In this document: positions 36,914-46,122 of the stretch, one piece after another
Numbering within the stretch: position 1 is the first letter of the stretch
Layout of the letters: each line of letters opens with the position of its first letter
Source: Mesostigma viride
Taxonomy: Eukaryota; Streptophyta; Mesostigmatophyceae; Mesostigmatales; Mesostigmataceae
DNA: 64,000 bases
Assembly (NCBI GenBank): GCA_009746045.1
Contig: RPFO01000050.1
Span: 186,001-250,000 of the forward strand
Reading direction: 5' to 3'
Notes under the pieces: generated by a model
The model's input: the letters and a program-made list of their open reading frames with translations, nothing else
The model's database searches: none
What the model was told of the DNA's origin: nothing
Made by a program: the position numbers and the translations under genes

Positions 36914-39900
36914 TTAGACAGATAGACCGACTTGACAGTCAGCATTCATGAGCTTCCTCAGTACATTGTACTGGGCTGGGGCCTTGTGTGGCAGCTTTGT
37001 CAATGCATCAGCAGGGTTCTCCTCGCCAGGGATATGCTTCAAGTCAACCAAACTGGCCAACTCCTTCAGCAACAAATAATCCAGGTCCCGGCTCCTGGCC
37101 AGCTGCTTGTGAACAAACTGGACCATACCCATGCTGTCTGTTAGCAACAACGTCTCCATCTGCAAGGTCCAAGGGGTAACTGAAGCCAGCTCCAGCATTA
37201 ACTCCTTTATGTACAGGCTGGACTGGATCCCCTCGCATATGGCCCTGCATTCTGCCACATCTGAACTGATACAGACCCTCTTCTGCAGTCTGCTGTACCA
37301 GCTGAACAAACTTGCCCTGCTCTGATAAAAAGCAAACAGAGCAGCAGATCTCCCCCTGACCTTGGTAACCTGGCGAGCATCCATGGAACTGTCAACAAAG
37401 ATCTCCAAGGTGATAGGCTGGGTAAAGTCAATCCCAGACAAAATCAGATCAGGGGTACTCTCCACCAACCGGGCTATGACTCGAGGCTTCTCATCCTCAA
37501 GCACCTCATCAGGCATTCTGCTATGGACCATCAAAGACGGACCACAGATGCTGGCAAACCAGGCCCACATGCCTCTCAACTCAGGTCCTGCAGCCTGGGT
37601 GATCTTCTCTGGCAAGGCCTTCACAATGGTCTGTTTATAATCTCCTCCAGCCTGAAGCCTGATACTCCACTCCCCGTCCCTCCTGAACAGGGTAGCCTGC
37701 ATTCCACAGAACACTACAGGCTTGTTGGGCTCCTGCCACAGCTCCTTGCCCAGTGAAAACTTGCCACTGATGACAGGAATAAACTTCTTCAGCCAGGTCG
37801 TGGGGGCTAGCAAATGCAGATCATCTCCATGCAAACTAGCATACACTGGCAGACCCTCCCATTGGGCCAGCAGCAAACAGGGATCAACTGAAGACACTCT
37901 CAAGCCACACTCACTGATCAGAGCTTCCTGCAGCGTGAGTCTCCAGATGATTGGGCTCGACCTGAGTCCTTCCAGGCCCTTCAGAATAACCAGGAATTGT
38001 TGATGCAGCTCCAGCTTCCAGATGGCAGGCACCTCAACACAGTAAGGCTCATCCTGCTTCCACACCCTCCTGGCCACTTCTGGATCAGATTTTAAAAATG
38101 CCCTCTTGAAGTCCAGCAGCACTGATGACATAGCTGCTCCCCTGTTCAGCAACCCCACGTAGAGACATAGCAAAATTCTCCATGTGTCGTGTAGCATCCC
38201 TGGCGTGTATAGCTCCTCTCCTGGCAGACTCCCCGTGCCGTGATACTCATTCAGGACAGGCCTGACATGGGGCACTGATACCTCATCCACAACCTTCCTC
38301 TTCAGCACAAATCTCAAAGCAAGCTTCCTTGATGCTGGGGGACGTCTGTCTGTTGGTGCAGCACACTCAAACTGCAACCACTCCTCCAATGCCTTGGAGA
38401 AGGCGAGCTTCCAAGCCTCAAACAAAGTAGGCGAGCTCATCTCTTGGACCAGCTGGTCATATGTCAAAGGAGAGTGTGCAGCAAGGCTCCTGTGAGTTAT
38501 GCCAATACTGCTGGGGTGCAACACAGCTGGAATCACCAAACTGGCCGCTGGGGGCACCTCCCCTTCATCCCATTTTACACCCTTGACCGGCTTGGCCCTG
38601 CACCTGACTGGAAATGTTGTCCTGAAATTTTCTAGGGGAATCATCCCCCAGCCATCTCTTCTCAGAGCTGTAGCTCTGATAGAAATCCCAGGATTGCCCA
38701 GAAAATTCTGACCCAAAATCACAGGGCCATCATAGTCCTCTAGGACAAGGAAGGTCACATCCACACCCATGACAGGGGCAGTAACCTCTCCCAACACCCT
38801 TAGATGCGTCCTACCACTGAAATCAGACACCCAGGGGCAACTTGGTTCTCCGACCAGCAGTTCTCCTGTATGCTGAGGTCCCATGACAGAAACCTGTGCA
38901 TTGGTATCTATCTCCATGGCAGCTACCTCAGGTTCATCCAACTGGACAAGCTTGGACACCTTAGGCTCCTTCTTGGCTCTTTGCAAAGCCTGTACAATAT
39001 CTGATAGACGCACACCCCTAGGCCTGGTGTCGGGCCGTTCCGGAGGTGCAGCCTGTCCGCCTGCTTGCCCAACCACCGTATGTGAAGGTACCCCAGGGGC
39101 CGGGCCAGGGTCACCCTGAGGGCTCGATACAGCTGTAGCACCCTGATCAGGAAGCTCCACGTCACCCCCGCCTTGTACACCAGCGGGCACCTGGAAGAGG
39201 TCTCCTTGATTACCTCCCCGGGGACGGATCTTTGACCAGGACAGACGGTGCACTGCTTGGGAGCCATCAATGGCCACCCAGCACTTATGGCCAGCGGCTT
39301 CTACTCGGGTCACCACCCCATCATGCCAGCTGCCACGTTTCCCTGGAAAGCTTGGTTCCTTCCACACAACAACCTGTTGTCCAACGTTAGGTTCTAGGAC
39401 ACTCCAGCCCTTGTCTTTCTGCCTCAGCTTGAGGAACTTGGCCTCTAGCTTCTCCTTCCATGCCTGCTCAGCATCAGCTGGCAGCATCCTGGTATGCAGC
39501 ATAAGAGGATTGATGGCAATGTCACCAAAGAACATGGGAGTCCTCAGGTTCAGCCTGTCCTCCACAGAACGTAGCCATGCAGATGTCACAATGGCAGATG
39601 ACGTCCTTGGAATCCTCTCCACCAGCAGCACAGTCTTGATCTCTTGGATGGCTCTCTCCACCACCCCTTGCTGGCCGTGGCTCTCCCTGGGTGTAATCAG
39701 CAACTCTGGAAACTCTGGCAGGTTCTCACAGCACTCAAACTGAATGTCACACTGCAACAACTCCAACCCAGGGTACCTGCTCCTTGTCAACTTCAGAGCA
39801 GCAATCAATGTAGGCTTCTCCATGTCAGGCAGGATCTCTAGGGTCTTGTACTTGGTATATCTGTCCACTGCCACCAGCAGCTTCAAACCCCTGATTCTCT

Positions 39901-40504
39901 GAATATCTACCTGCACATGGCCTGGCTGCAAAATAGGAGTCCTGGCATGAGACTGCTTGGGCTTTCTAGCAACTAGCCTGCACTTGCAAGCTTGAGCAAC
40001 CTGTTGGCAGATGGAGTACAACTCACTTCCTCCCAGCCGTCTAGCAACTTGCAAAGACTGAGCTGCATGGCCAAACATGGTATGCAACCTTGAGGCAATG
40101 TCATACAAGAGAGAAAACCTTTTATTGTCATTATTAGCACTCAAGGTATGTACAGATCCCTTATGTACAGGAGGCACCAGGGTCGTGCCTGTCAGACTGT
40201 CTCCAGCCCTATCCTCATCCTGACCATCCTGTGCCAGTCCTGCACGGTCAGAATGCTTCTGAGATCCACCTGGGTCCACATCACCAGGTCCTACCTCAGG
40301 CTCAGCACCGCCATGGCGGGCACGTTGGCGAGTAACCACTGCAGCTACAGCTGGCATACTCTCTGTGGTAACCAAGCTTGCCCCATCGTGTCCAATAGGC
40401 TCTTTCACTAGAGCATGGGGCTGCCCCTCACTGCTGTCACTAGCAGCTTCATTACACACCCCTGGGGGCACCCTCCAGGGTTCAGGGATGTGTGCAGGCT
40501 CAAG
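36914..40504 (-). CDS. pol: Copia-type pol: INT, retropepsin-like, RT, RNase H (element A)
   Basis: 1,196 codons are open from the gag stop, with no ATG until about codon 50. Order of domains: a Ser/Pro-rich head; integrase zinc finger (HTMFGHA ... CQQVAQACKC); integrase core with D in VQVDIQRI and VAVDRYT, D in LLQCDIQF and E in GVVERAIQE. The last D-to-E gap is about 29 residues by eye. Then a linker; a retropepsin-like domain (MEIDTNAQVSVM ... VILGQNFL); RT (LLDFKRAFL ... YASLHGDDLHLL); and RNase H (IFVDSSMD ... SDVAECRAI ... LLTDSMG ... NPADALTK). Canonical copia places protease before integrase. Here it is between integrase and RT, with DTN in place of DTG and HGDD in place of YVDD. Confidence 0.95.
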   Translation of the reverse strand, partial: LEPAHIPEPWRVPPGVCNEAASDSSEGQPHALVKEPIGHDGASLVTTESMPAVAAVVTRQRARHGGAEPEVGPGDVDPGGSQKHSDRAGLAQDGQDEDRAGDSLTGTTLVPPVHKGSVHTLSANNDNKRFSLLYDIASRLHTMFGHAAQSLQVARRLGGSELYSICQQVAQACKCRLVARKPKQSHARTPILQPGHVQVDIQRIRGLKLLVAVDRYTKYKTLEILPDMEKPTLIAALKLTRSRYPGLELLQCDIQFECCENLPEFPELLITPRESHGQQGVVERAIQEIKTVLLVERIPRTSSAIVTSAWLRSVEDRLNLRTPMFFGDIAINPLMLHTRMLPADAEQAWKEKLEAKFLKLRQKDKGWSVLEPNVGQQVVVWKEPSFPGKRGSWHDGVVTRVEAAGHKCWVAIDGSQAVHRLSWSKIRPRGGNQGDLFQVPAGVQGGGDVELPDQGATAVSSPQGDPGPAPGVPSHTVVGQAGGQAAPPERPDTRPRGVRLSDIVQALQRAKKEPKVSKLVQLDEPEVAAMEIDTNAQVSVMGPQHTGELLVGEPSCPWVSDFSGRTHLRVLGEVTAPVMGVDVTFLVLEDYDGPVILGQNFLGNPGISIRATALRRDGWGMIPLENFRTTFPVRCRAKPVKGVKWDEGEVPPAASLVIPAVLHPSSIGITHRSLAAHSPLTYDQLVQEMSSPTLFEAWKLAFSKALEEWLQFECAAPTDRRPPASRKLALRFVLKRKVVDEVSVPHVRPVLNEYHGTGSLPGEELYTPGMLHDTWRILLCLYVGLLNRGAAMSSVLLDFKRAFLKSDPEVARRVWKQDEPYCVEVPAIWKLELHQQFLVILKGLEGLRSSPIIWRLTLQEALISECGLRVSSVDPCLLLAQWEGLPVYASLHGDDLHLLAPTTWLKKFIPVISGKFSLGKELWQEPNKPVVFCGMQATLFRRDGEWSIRLQAGGDYKQTIVKALPEKITQAAGPELRGMWAWFASICGPSLMVHSRMPDEVLEDEKPRVIARLVESTPDLILSGIDFTQPITLEIFVDSSMDARQVTKVRGRSAALFAFYQSRASLFSWYSRLQKRVCISSDVAECRAICEGIQSSLYIKELMLELASVTPWTLQMETLLLTDSMGMVQFVHKQLARSRDLDYLLLKELASLVDLKHIPGEENPADALTKLPHKAPAQYNVLRKLMNADCQVGLSV

Positions 40505-41683
40505 TCAATGATCAGCAGCCTTGCCCTTGCCCTTGTCCTGGGATGGACCAGCCTTGTCCTTGCTGCCACCCTGAGCTGGCTTGCTCTGACCTTCCTGCCT
40601 CAGGTACGAGGGACACTCATTCCTGAAGTGACCCTTCCCCTGGCAGAAATAACATTCCACCTGACTGATGTCCCGTGAGGTCCCACTGCTGGGCCCAGCC
40701 TTGGGAGGACCACCCACCCTCTTGAAGTCAAACTGGGACTGTGGATGTCCCGACTTCGGCGGGGTCCCCCGTCCAGCCCTTCTGTCACGCCCCCTCCTGG
40801 ACCTTCCTCGACCCCTTGAAGAGGTCTCAGGCCCTCTCGAGGGCGCTGGGCCCCCGTGGCCCGATCCCCTCATGGACTTAACCGTGGGTTCAGTGGCCTC
40901 CTCATCACCCTGACGAGGGCGCTTACCACCCACGTACTTGCCGCTGAAACACTCATACAACTGGTCCGTCATGGCTGCCCAGCCATGGACCTGTCGCATG
41001 TGGATGGTCACATTATCCATGGTGACCGGATCCAGCTGCAGCGACTTGAGAAAGTCGCCCATGGCCATCCGATCTGCGACGAAGAAGCCCTTGGCCATGG
41101 CGTCCTCCCTCAGCTTGACGAAGTCTTCAAAGGCGTGGACCACTAGCTGCCCCTTGATGGGCTTGTAGTCCAGGTATTCTTGCTTCAGGTGGGACCCATC
41201 TATGGTCCTCTTGTCACTCAGGAACGACCTGAGTCGCGTCATAAACGCCGTCCAGGTGTCCCCCGCCGCGTGTCGCTCCCGAACAAACTTGAACAGCCGC
41301 CTCGCCGACTGCCGTATGTAGGCACTAGACGCCAGGATGCGAAGCTTGTCACCGTTGTATATCTCCGTGTACAAGTTCATGTCCTCTAACATCCTCTCAG
41401 CATCCCGGGGCTGCCAATTGTCCTTGATGGACTGAAACTGGCCTAGCACCGCGTACCCCTCAGCAACGGTTGGTCGCTTAGGCGCCGCTTGATCTGCGGC
41501 TGGCGCGTGCTGCCCGCCCTGCGATCCTTGGCTCTGATTATCTGGCACCTCAGCCTGGTCTCCCAGCGCCTGGCCGTCCCCGCGTCCATCGCGTCCACCG
41601 CGTCCATCTCGTCCATCCAGCCCAGCGCCGCGCCGCGCGAAGCCCATAAAGCCCGCTTGTTGGTTGATAGCTCCATCCTCCAT
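40505..41683 (-). CDS. gag: Gag of element A with CCHC knuckle
   Basis: 392 residues from ATG 41683 to UGA at 40507-40505. A Gly/Arg/Asp-rich start (repeated DGRDGRG) is followed by a helical capsid-like domain (residues about 75-250, including FLKSLQLDPVTMDNVT). An RG-rich stretch and a zinc knuckle CYFCQGKGHFRNEC near residue 345 come next, then a Lys-rich tail. It binds and packages the element RNA. The stop codon is in the same frame as pol, which follows directly, in the context CAT-TGA-CTT. Confidence 0.93.
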   Translation of the reverse strand: MEDGAINQQAGFMGFARRGAGLDGRDGRGGRDGRGDGQALGDQAEVPDNQSQGSQGGQHAPAADQAAPKRPTVAEGYAVLGQFQSIKDNWQPRDAERMLEDMNLYTEIYNGDKLRILASSAYIRQSARRLFKFVRERHAAGDTWTAFMTRLRSFLSDKRTIDGSHLKQEYLDYKPIKGQLVVHAFEDFVKLREDAMAKGFFVADRMAMGDFLKSLQLDPVTMDNVTIHMRQVHGWAAMTDQLYECFSGKYVGGKRPRQGDEEATEPTVKSMRGSGHGGPAPSRGPETSSRGRGRSRRGRDRRAGRGTPPKSGHPQSQFDFKRVGGPPKAGPSSGTSRDISQVECYFCQGKGHFRNECPSYLRQEGQSKPAQGGSKDKAGPSQDKGKGKAADH

Positions 41684-42141
41684 GATGGCCTCTGTTCAGA
41701 TCTGCTACAGCCAGCCAAGTGGCCAAGCAGCAATTAAAGCAATATAAGCTACTGAACAAGAAAGGAAAGTGCCAAGTGTTACCACTCAGGCAAGACCACC
41801 ACGGCTGGCCCCAGGCGCGTCCTGGTTCTCCTTGTCGCTGTCGTCGTCGCTGTCGCTCACCACAATCAGCTCTGGTACCCTGCTACCTGCTGCGCCGTCG
41901 TCGACCCGCTGTCGGCCCGCGATGACTGAATCGTCACCGTTGGTAAAGTAGACAGGTGACAACCCGTCGTTGGCACCCGCGGATTGTACTTGGCACCTCG
42001 TGGTCGCCAAGTGTCTCGTCGCCTAGCCCAGCGACACCCCCTGCTCCTACCTCAAGGTCACTATCGTACCCAAGAGGTGCAAACTCTCCCAACGCGTCAC
42101 ACGAACGCGAAGGGGCGGGGGCAGCTCCTGAAAAGGAACTC

Positions 42142-42702
42142 TTACTCGCTCTGGAAACCTGCCGACTCTTGTCGCGCGCTGTCCTCCGGCGATGGCTTCC
42201 GCTGTCGCCCCGACCTCTGCAAGCCGCCTGTAGTGCTCCGCTCCGCGTCGTTCACGCCTAACTGGCCCGCTGCAACACCCTCGTCGCCGATGCCGCCTGC
42301 GAAAGCACGTGGTACTCCCGCGCCCGCTACTGTCGGTACAAACTCGTGTCGCCCTGCGCCAGCTGCCTCCGCAACCTCGCCTCGCCTTGCTGCCAACTCC
42401 GTCCGCACTCGCTCTGCTACTGCAGTAATCACCGTCTGGATGCCGACCAACCCGTGAAGCTCCTGCTCAAGGTCGTCGATGCTCCGGTGCTCCGGAATGA
42501 CGATGGTTTGTACGTGTCGCAGAATTCGCTCCCAATCTTCGACCTGGTCGTCGACGAATTGCACGAAGCTGCGATTTACAGGCGGACGATCTGCAAGCAA
42601 TAAAGATAGATCCCGAACGACACGACGTAATTCAGGAGAAATCGAACCCCCAGCAGACTGCCGAAACCGGAAATCCTGCTGCCGTTGTTCCTCCTGCACC
42701 AT
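42142..42702 (-). CDS. Upstream leader ORF (ORF0-like) of element A
   Basis: 186 codons from ATG 42702, 92 bp inside the 5' LTR. It starts MVQEEQRQQDFRF and is mostly helical and acidic (DDQVEDWERIL, IDDLEQELHGL). There is no known domain. Between the two elements the same ORF ends differently because of single-base indels near 42231 and 42097, so it is either decaying or not translated to the end. A further short acidic frame (42010-41786; DSDDDSDKENQ) lies between it and gag. The function is unknown. Confidence 0.4.
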   Translation of the reverse strand: MVQEEQRQQDFRFRQSAGGSISPELRRVVRDLSLLLADRPPVNRSFVQFVDDQVEDWERILRHVQTIVIPEHRSIDDLEQELHGLVGIQTVITAVAERVRTELAARRGEVAEAAGAGRHEFVPTVAGAGVPRAFAGGIGDEGVAAGQLGVNDAERSTTGGLQRSGRQRKPSPEDSARQESAGFQSE

Positions 42703-42794
42703 TCACCACCGACGAGCTCCTCGCGTCGTCAACGCTGCACACCGCAACCGGCAACGACCCTCCTGGCCGTTCCGCTGAGACTGGTTGTAATTTG

Positions 42795-43490
42795 AGTTAA
42801 CGTTCTTATCACACGCAATGTGAAGGATATGGTTGCAATGCAGCAATGTGTGAATATGGTTGGAAACGGAGCTTTGTTAAAATCGGATAATGTTACAGCG
42901 CTCACACACTTGAGGCTTGTACACGCGCTTGCCAAGTCAAGGCACAACACGTGAGGCGGGCTCGCAAGAGATGCCCATTTGGCACTGGCCTATTGTTTAT
43001 ATACTTGTGCACTGTGCTTGCTAGTCCTGAGCAGCCTAGGAGGCCTGCTCAGTAATAACACCCCCGGTACAGTATTCACTACCTGTACAGCGCCCAACTC
43101 CTATACAGTAGGTCTGCCATACAGGCACAGTGACCACAGAGCACAGTCCACAGTGACTATTGCATCTGCACCTAGAAGTCCAGGACTAAGCCTGCGGTAC
43201 CAACAGACCACAGGTTAAGGTTCCTATTTCCTGCGTACGACGTATTAATCCAATACCGTCGTAGGTACAGCACCTAATTCCTGTCAGCCCAGGAATTACT
43301 GTCGACCCCATATGTCGTCGGCAAATATTCACGTCCGACTTAGAAGAACAGCCGGCTCGCGCTCGCGCGCGACCGGGAAGTCGGAACGCCATAACTTTCT
43401 TGATACTTGTCGGAATGAACTCGTTCCGGTGCCGCTGGAATCGCAGAGATATGCCGAATCAGGATCACGCCAATGCGCTTGGCGTTAACT
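42795..43490 (-). repeat. 5' LTR of element A
   Basis: The 696-bp promoter-bearing LTR carries AGTTAACG terminal inverted repeats and is followed on minus by CAAATTACAACCAG. I could not identify a conventional TGG-starting tRNA primer site there. Confidence 0.93.
42996..43003 (-). promoter_or_regulatory. TATA box of the element A 5' LTR
   Basis: TATATAAA on minus, about 200 bp before the LTR/internal boundary, a suitable position for the U3-R start. The same box is at 56148-56155 in element B. Confidence 0.6.
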
Positions 43491-44650
43491 TCTGCACCCG
43501 ACAAATCCCTAATTCGTACCATCTGAGCATCAAACTCTTTCATATACTCCTTAAATGATTTAGTACCCTGCTGCAAGGTACCAAAGGCTAATCTATCCTG
43601 CCAATCTGAATCAGGAGGGACTAAATGGTTCTCTAAACGCTTAAACAATTCTGCTACAGAGTTAGGGTAGGCATGAGAGGCCAAAGACTCACACTGAATG
43701 AGGTTAGCAAGCTCAGGAGTAATACAGGTTGTGAGATAGTGAGGAACTAATACAGCATCAGAAAGACGCCATCTATTATGATTCTGCCACGACTCCGTGT
43801 TCTGGGTAAGCAACATAATAAAGGTGAAAAACTGTTGAGGGGTAGACTTGACATCCAGCTTGGGAAGATTAGCAAAGAGGGGAAGAGCAGGGGGCTTAGG
43901 GGGATTAGTAGAGTCAGTTTTTCCCATAGGGCCACTATCTTCCACTGCTACATAAGCGGGATAGAAGGAAGGAAGAGGAAAAGTCTTGGGTAGGGGTCTA
44001 GAAGGGGCCACCGTTTCAGGCTGGTGCCCATAAGAGAAGGGGACAGTATATTGCTCACGAAGAGAGGAATAGGCAAAATGATCATAATTTCTGTCATCTA
44101 AGGGCATGGTGCTGAAATCACTATTAACTTCTAAATCAGCCACACGGGTAGGGACCTGGGCTGCCTCATAGGCCGTCTCAGGGTAGGACCAGGAAGCAGG
44201 TGGGTAAAAGGGAACTGCACTAGGGCGCCCAGAAGGACCGACAGGGGCAGAGGCACGACCCGTGTTAAGAGCAGGCATGGAAGGCACAGGGTGGGAAGGA
44301 GGCCTAAAAACATTGTTAGTTAGTGAGGACCTGCTGGAGGGTTGAGCCAAGGTTGCAGGAGGGGCAGGGGCCTGGTTCAGGGTAAGGGAAGGGTCATCAC
44401 TAAATCTGACTTGCATACGTTGACGTTGTTCATAGGTAGGAGGGGTAAGTGAGGGACGACGGCGACCATCAGCAATAGGAGAAGGAGGTGAGGCACGAAG
44501 GTTACCTTGAGGAGTGAGATGGTGCACTGTTTCAAGTGAGTCCCGTCGGTTACCACGATTGTTGTTATGGTTGTTATTATTATTATTATTATTACTCATA
44601 GTAGGAGTATTGGTAGGTATAGGCGACATGTTACCACCCACTGGATCCAT
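43491..44650 (-). pseudogene. Ty3/gypsy gag, N-terminal part
   Basis: From ATG 44650 (MDPVGGNMSP) through an Asn-rich tract to a Pro/Ser-rich region, then a capsid-like domain (FFTFIMLLTQNTESW ... FKEYMKEFDAQMVRIRDL). It ends at the insertion edge, where codons for GAEV overlap the TCTGC duplication. The frame is otherwise clean. It continues at 35471 on the far side of element A. Confidence 0.88.
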
Positions 44651-44747
44651 TTTTATTTAAGTAAATGATCAGAAATCTAACTGAAAGCAACAAGGATAAA
44701 GGACAAGGCCTAATATAAGGCAAGGAAAGAAAAGAAAAAGATTTTAA

Positions 44748-46091
44748 CCCATAGTCCGCTGACCCATTTTTGGCACTTTCATACCCCTGAAAATGAGAAA
44801 AATCATAACTCACAGGCCACAACTCCGAATACCCCCAACCAAGATGCTAGGAGTATCTACACTTCAAGGGCTTTCAGAATATGCAATAATACCATGGCTT
44901 TATCAAAGCATTTGGATGATAGCTCTAGTCAAAGTTGGCCAAAAGACGATCTTTTTTCTCCAAGGAAAAGTTTACCCCCCCCTTTTTTCCCAGGGAGGGT
45001 AGGGAACCTCAATACCAACATTGGACAATTTAGTTGGATAGTCCAATGGGGGTTTCCTTGGGTCAGACCACCCGGATAACCCTTTACCCCTATATAACGT
45101 GCTCATATATGTGTGTGGGTTACGCGCGTGAAAACAGCTATCTATGACATGCAACACGATAATGCATTATAGCAAGCTATAAAAGGCTGCCAAAAGTGCT
45201 GGAATACAAACACGTTGCCTACCTGCACTAACGGAATGCCATACTCCATAGAAATGCCATAAACTGGGCACTTTCAGGGCTAATGCCACTCTCTACAACA
45301 AGCATGGAAGCTTGCTGAAGTATGCATGGATAAAATCGTCATATATAATGCATGGGAGGCGTATTCCGCTGCAAACAACACGCAAATACGTTGTCGTACA
45401 TAGCTCGTTCATGTCCGGCCCGGATTCCGCTGGCCGGGACCACCATATCTCACACATACCGTTGCTCTAGGGGCATAGACAGCCATAGCCGCAACATGCA
45501 TGCAATCTTTATGATTACCAGGTTGATGTTCCGTTCAAAGATGACCTATAAACGTGTCCGCATTCCCAGCAAATGCTGCAGCGGACATCCCGTAGCAAAC
45601 CTGGATGCTTGGGCTGGCGCAGACTGACCGGCCATGAGGAGAAAATCGACATATGATAGGCGATGACTCGTCTCGCACTGGCGACCAAGAAGGCAGTATT
45701 TTCCTACCTGTATTTTCCCAATCCTAAAAATCTGGCCATGCCTGACATACAAAAATCACGCATCATCATTCTGAGCAACATTCTAAACCGTTTCTAGCCG
45801 CGAGACGCAAATTTTCCCTGATAACGGCACGTTGACAGCCATATCTCGTTACGCGCGCGCGCGAGCGAAAATTTCCCGCCAAAGTCACGTGATACTTTCT
45901 CAATGCACGTTGCATTTACCAGGCTATGGCGAATATACCCCCCAAACCTATGCATCACCTTCGTCCCTAAGTGTTCCCAGACCCACCGGACAACTTCCCT
46001 CCGTCACGGGTGGCGCGGCGCTCCAGGAATTACGTGGTTTATTACGTTAAGTCAAAGTGCATGCGATCACATGCAGTTTTCGGACTATGGG
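44748..46091. mobile_element. piggyBac-like non-autonomous transposon, family 2
   Basis: The 1,344-bp element is flanked by TTAA (44744-44747 and 46092-46095). Its tips are an 11-bp inverted repeat CCCATAGTCCG. Near the right end is an almost perfect palindrome TGCATGCGATCACATGCA, echoing the subterminal palindromes of family 1. No transposase or convincing ORF. It lies between the gypsy gag and the upstream viroplasmin-like ORF. Confidence 0.85.
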
Positions 46092-46122
46092 TTAATGGCT
46101 TAAAAGAAGGAAACAATTTAAA

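Larger units (their letters stand above)
35472..43490 (-). mobile_element. Copia-type LTR retrotransposon, element A (8,019 bp)
   Basis: Both LTRs are complete, and a 5-bp target duplication TCTGC (35467-35471 and 43491-43495) flanks the element within the gypsy gag. In minus-strand order it holds a 5' LTR (43490-42795), a leader with a small upstream ORF, gag, an in-frame UGA, pol, and a roughly 750-bp 3' region before the 3' LTR (36165-35472). The LTR pair differs at only about four positions, so insertion was recent. Its pol protein is identical to that of element B. Confidence 0.96.

Noticed and set aside
40415-41737. Plus-strand ORFs over gag of element A (and the equivalent in B)
   Set aside because: Shadows of the minus-strand gag/pol, which have clear domains.
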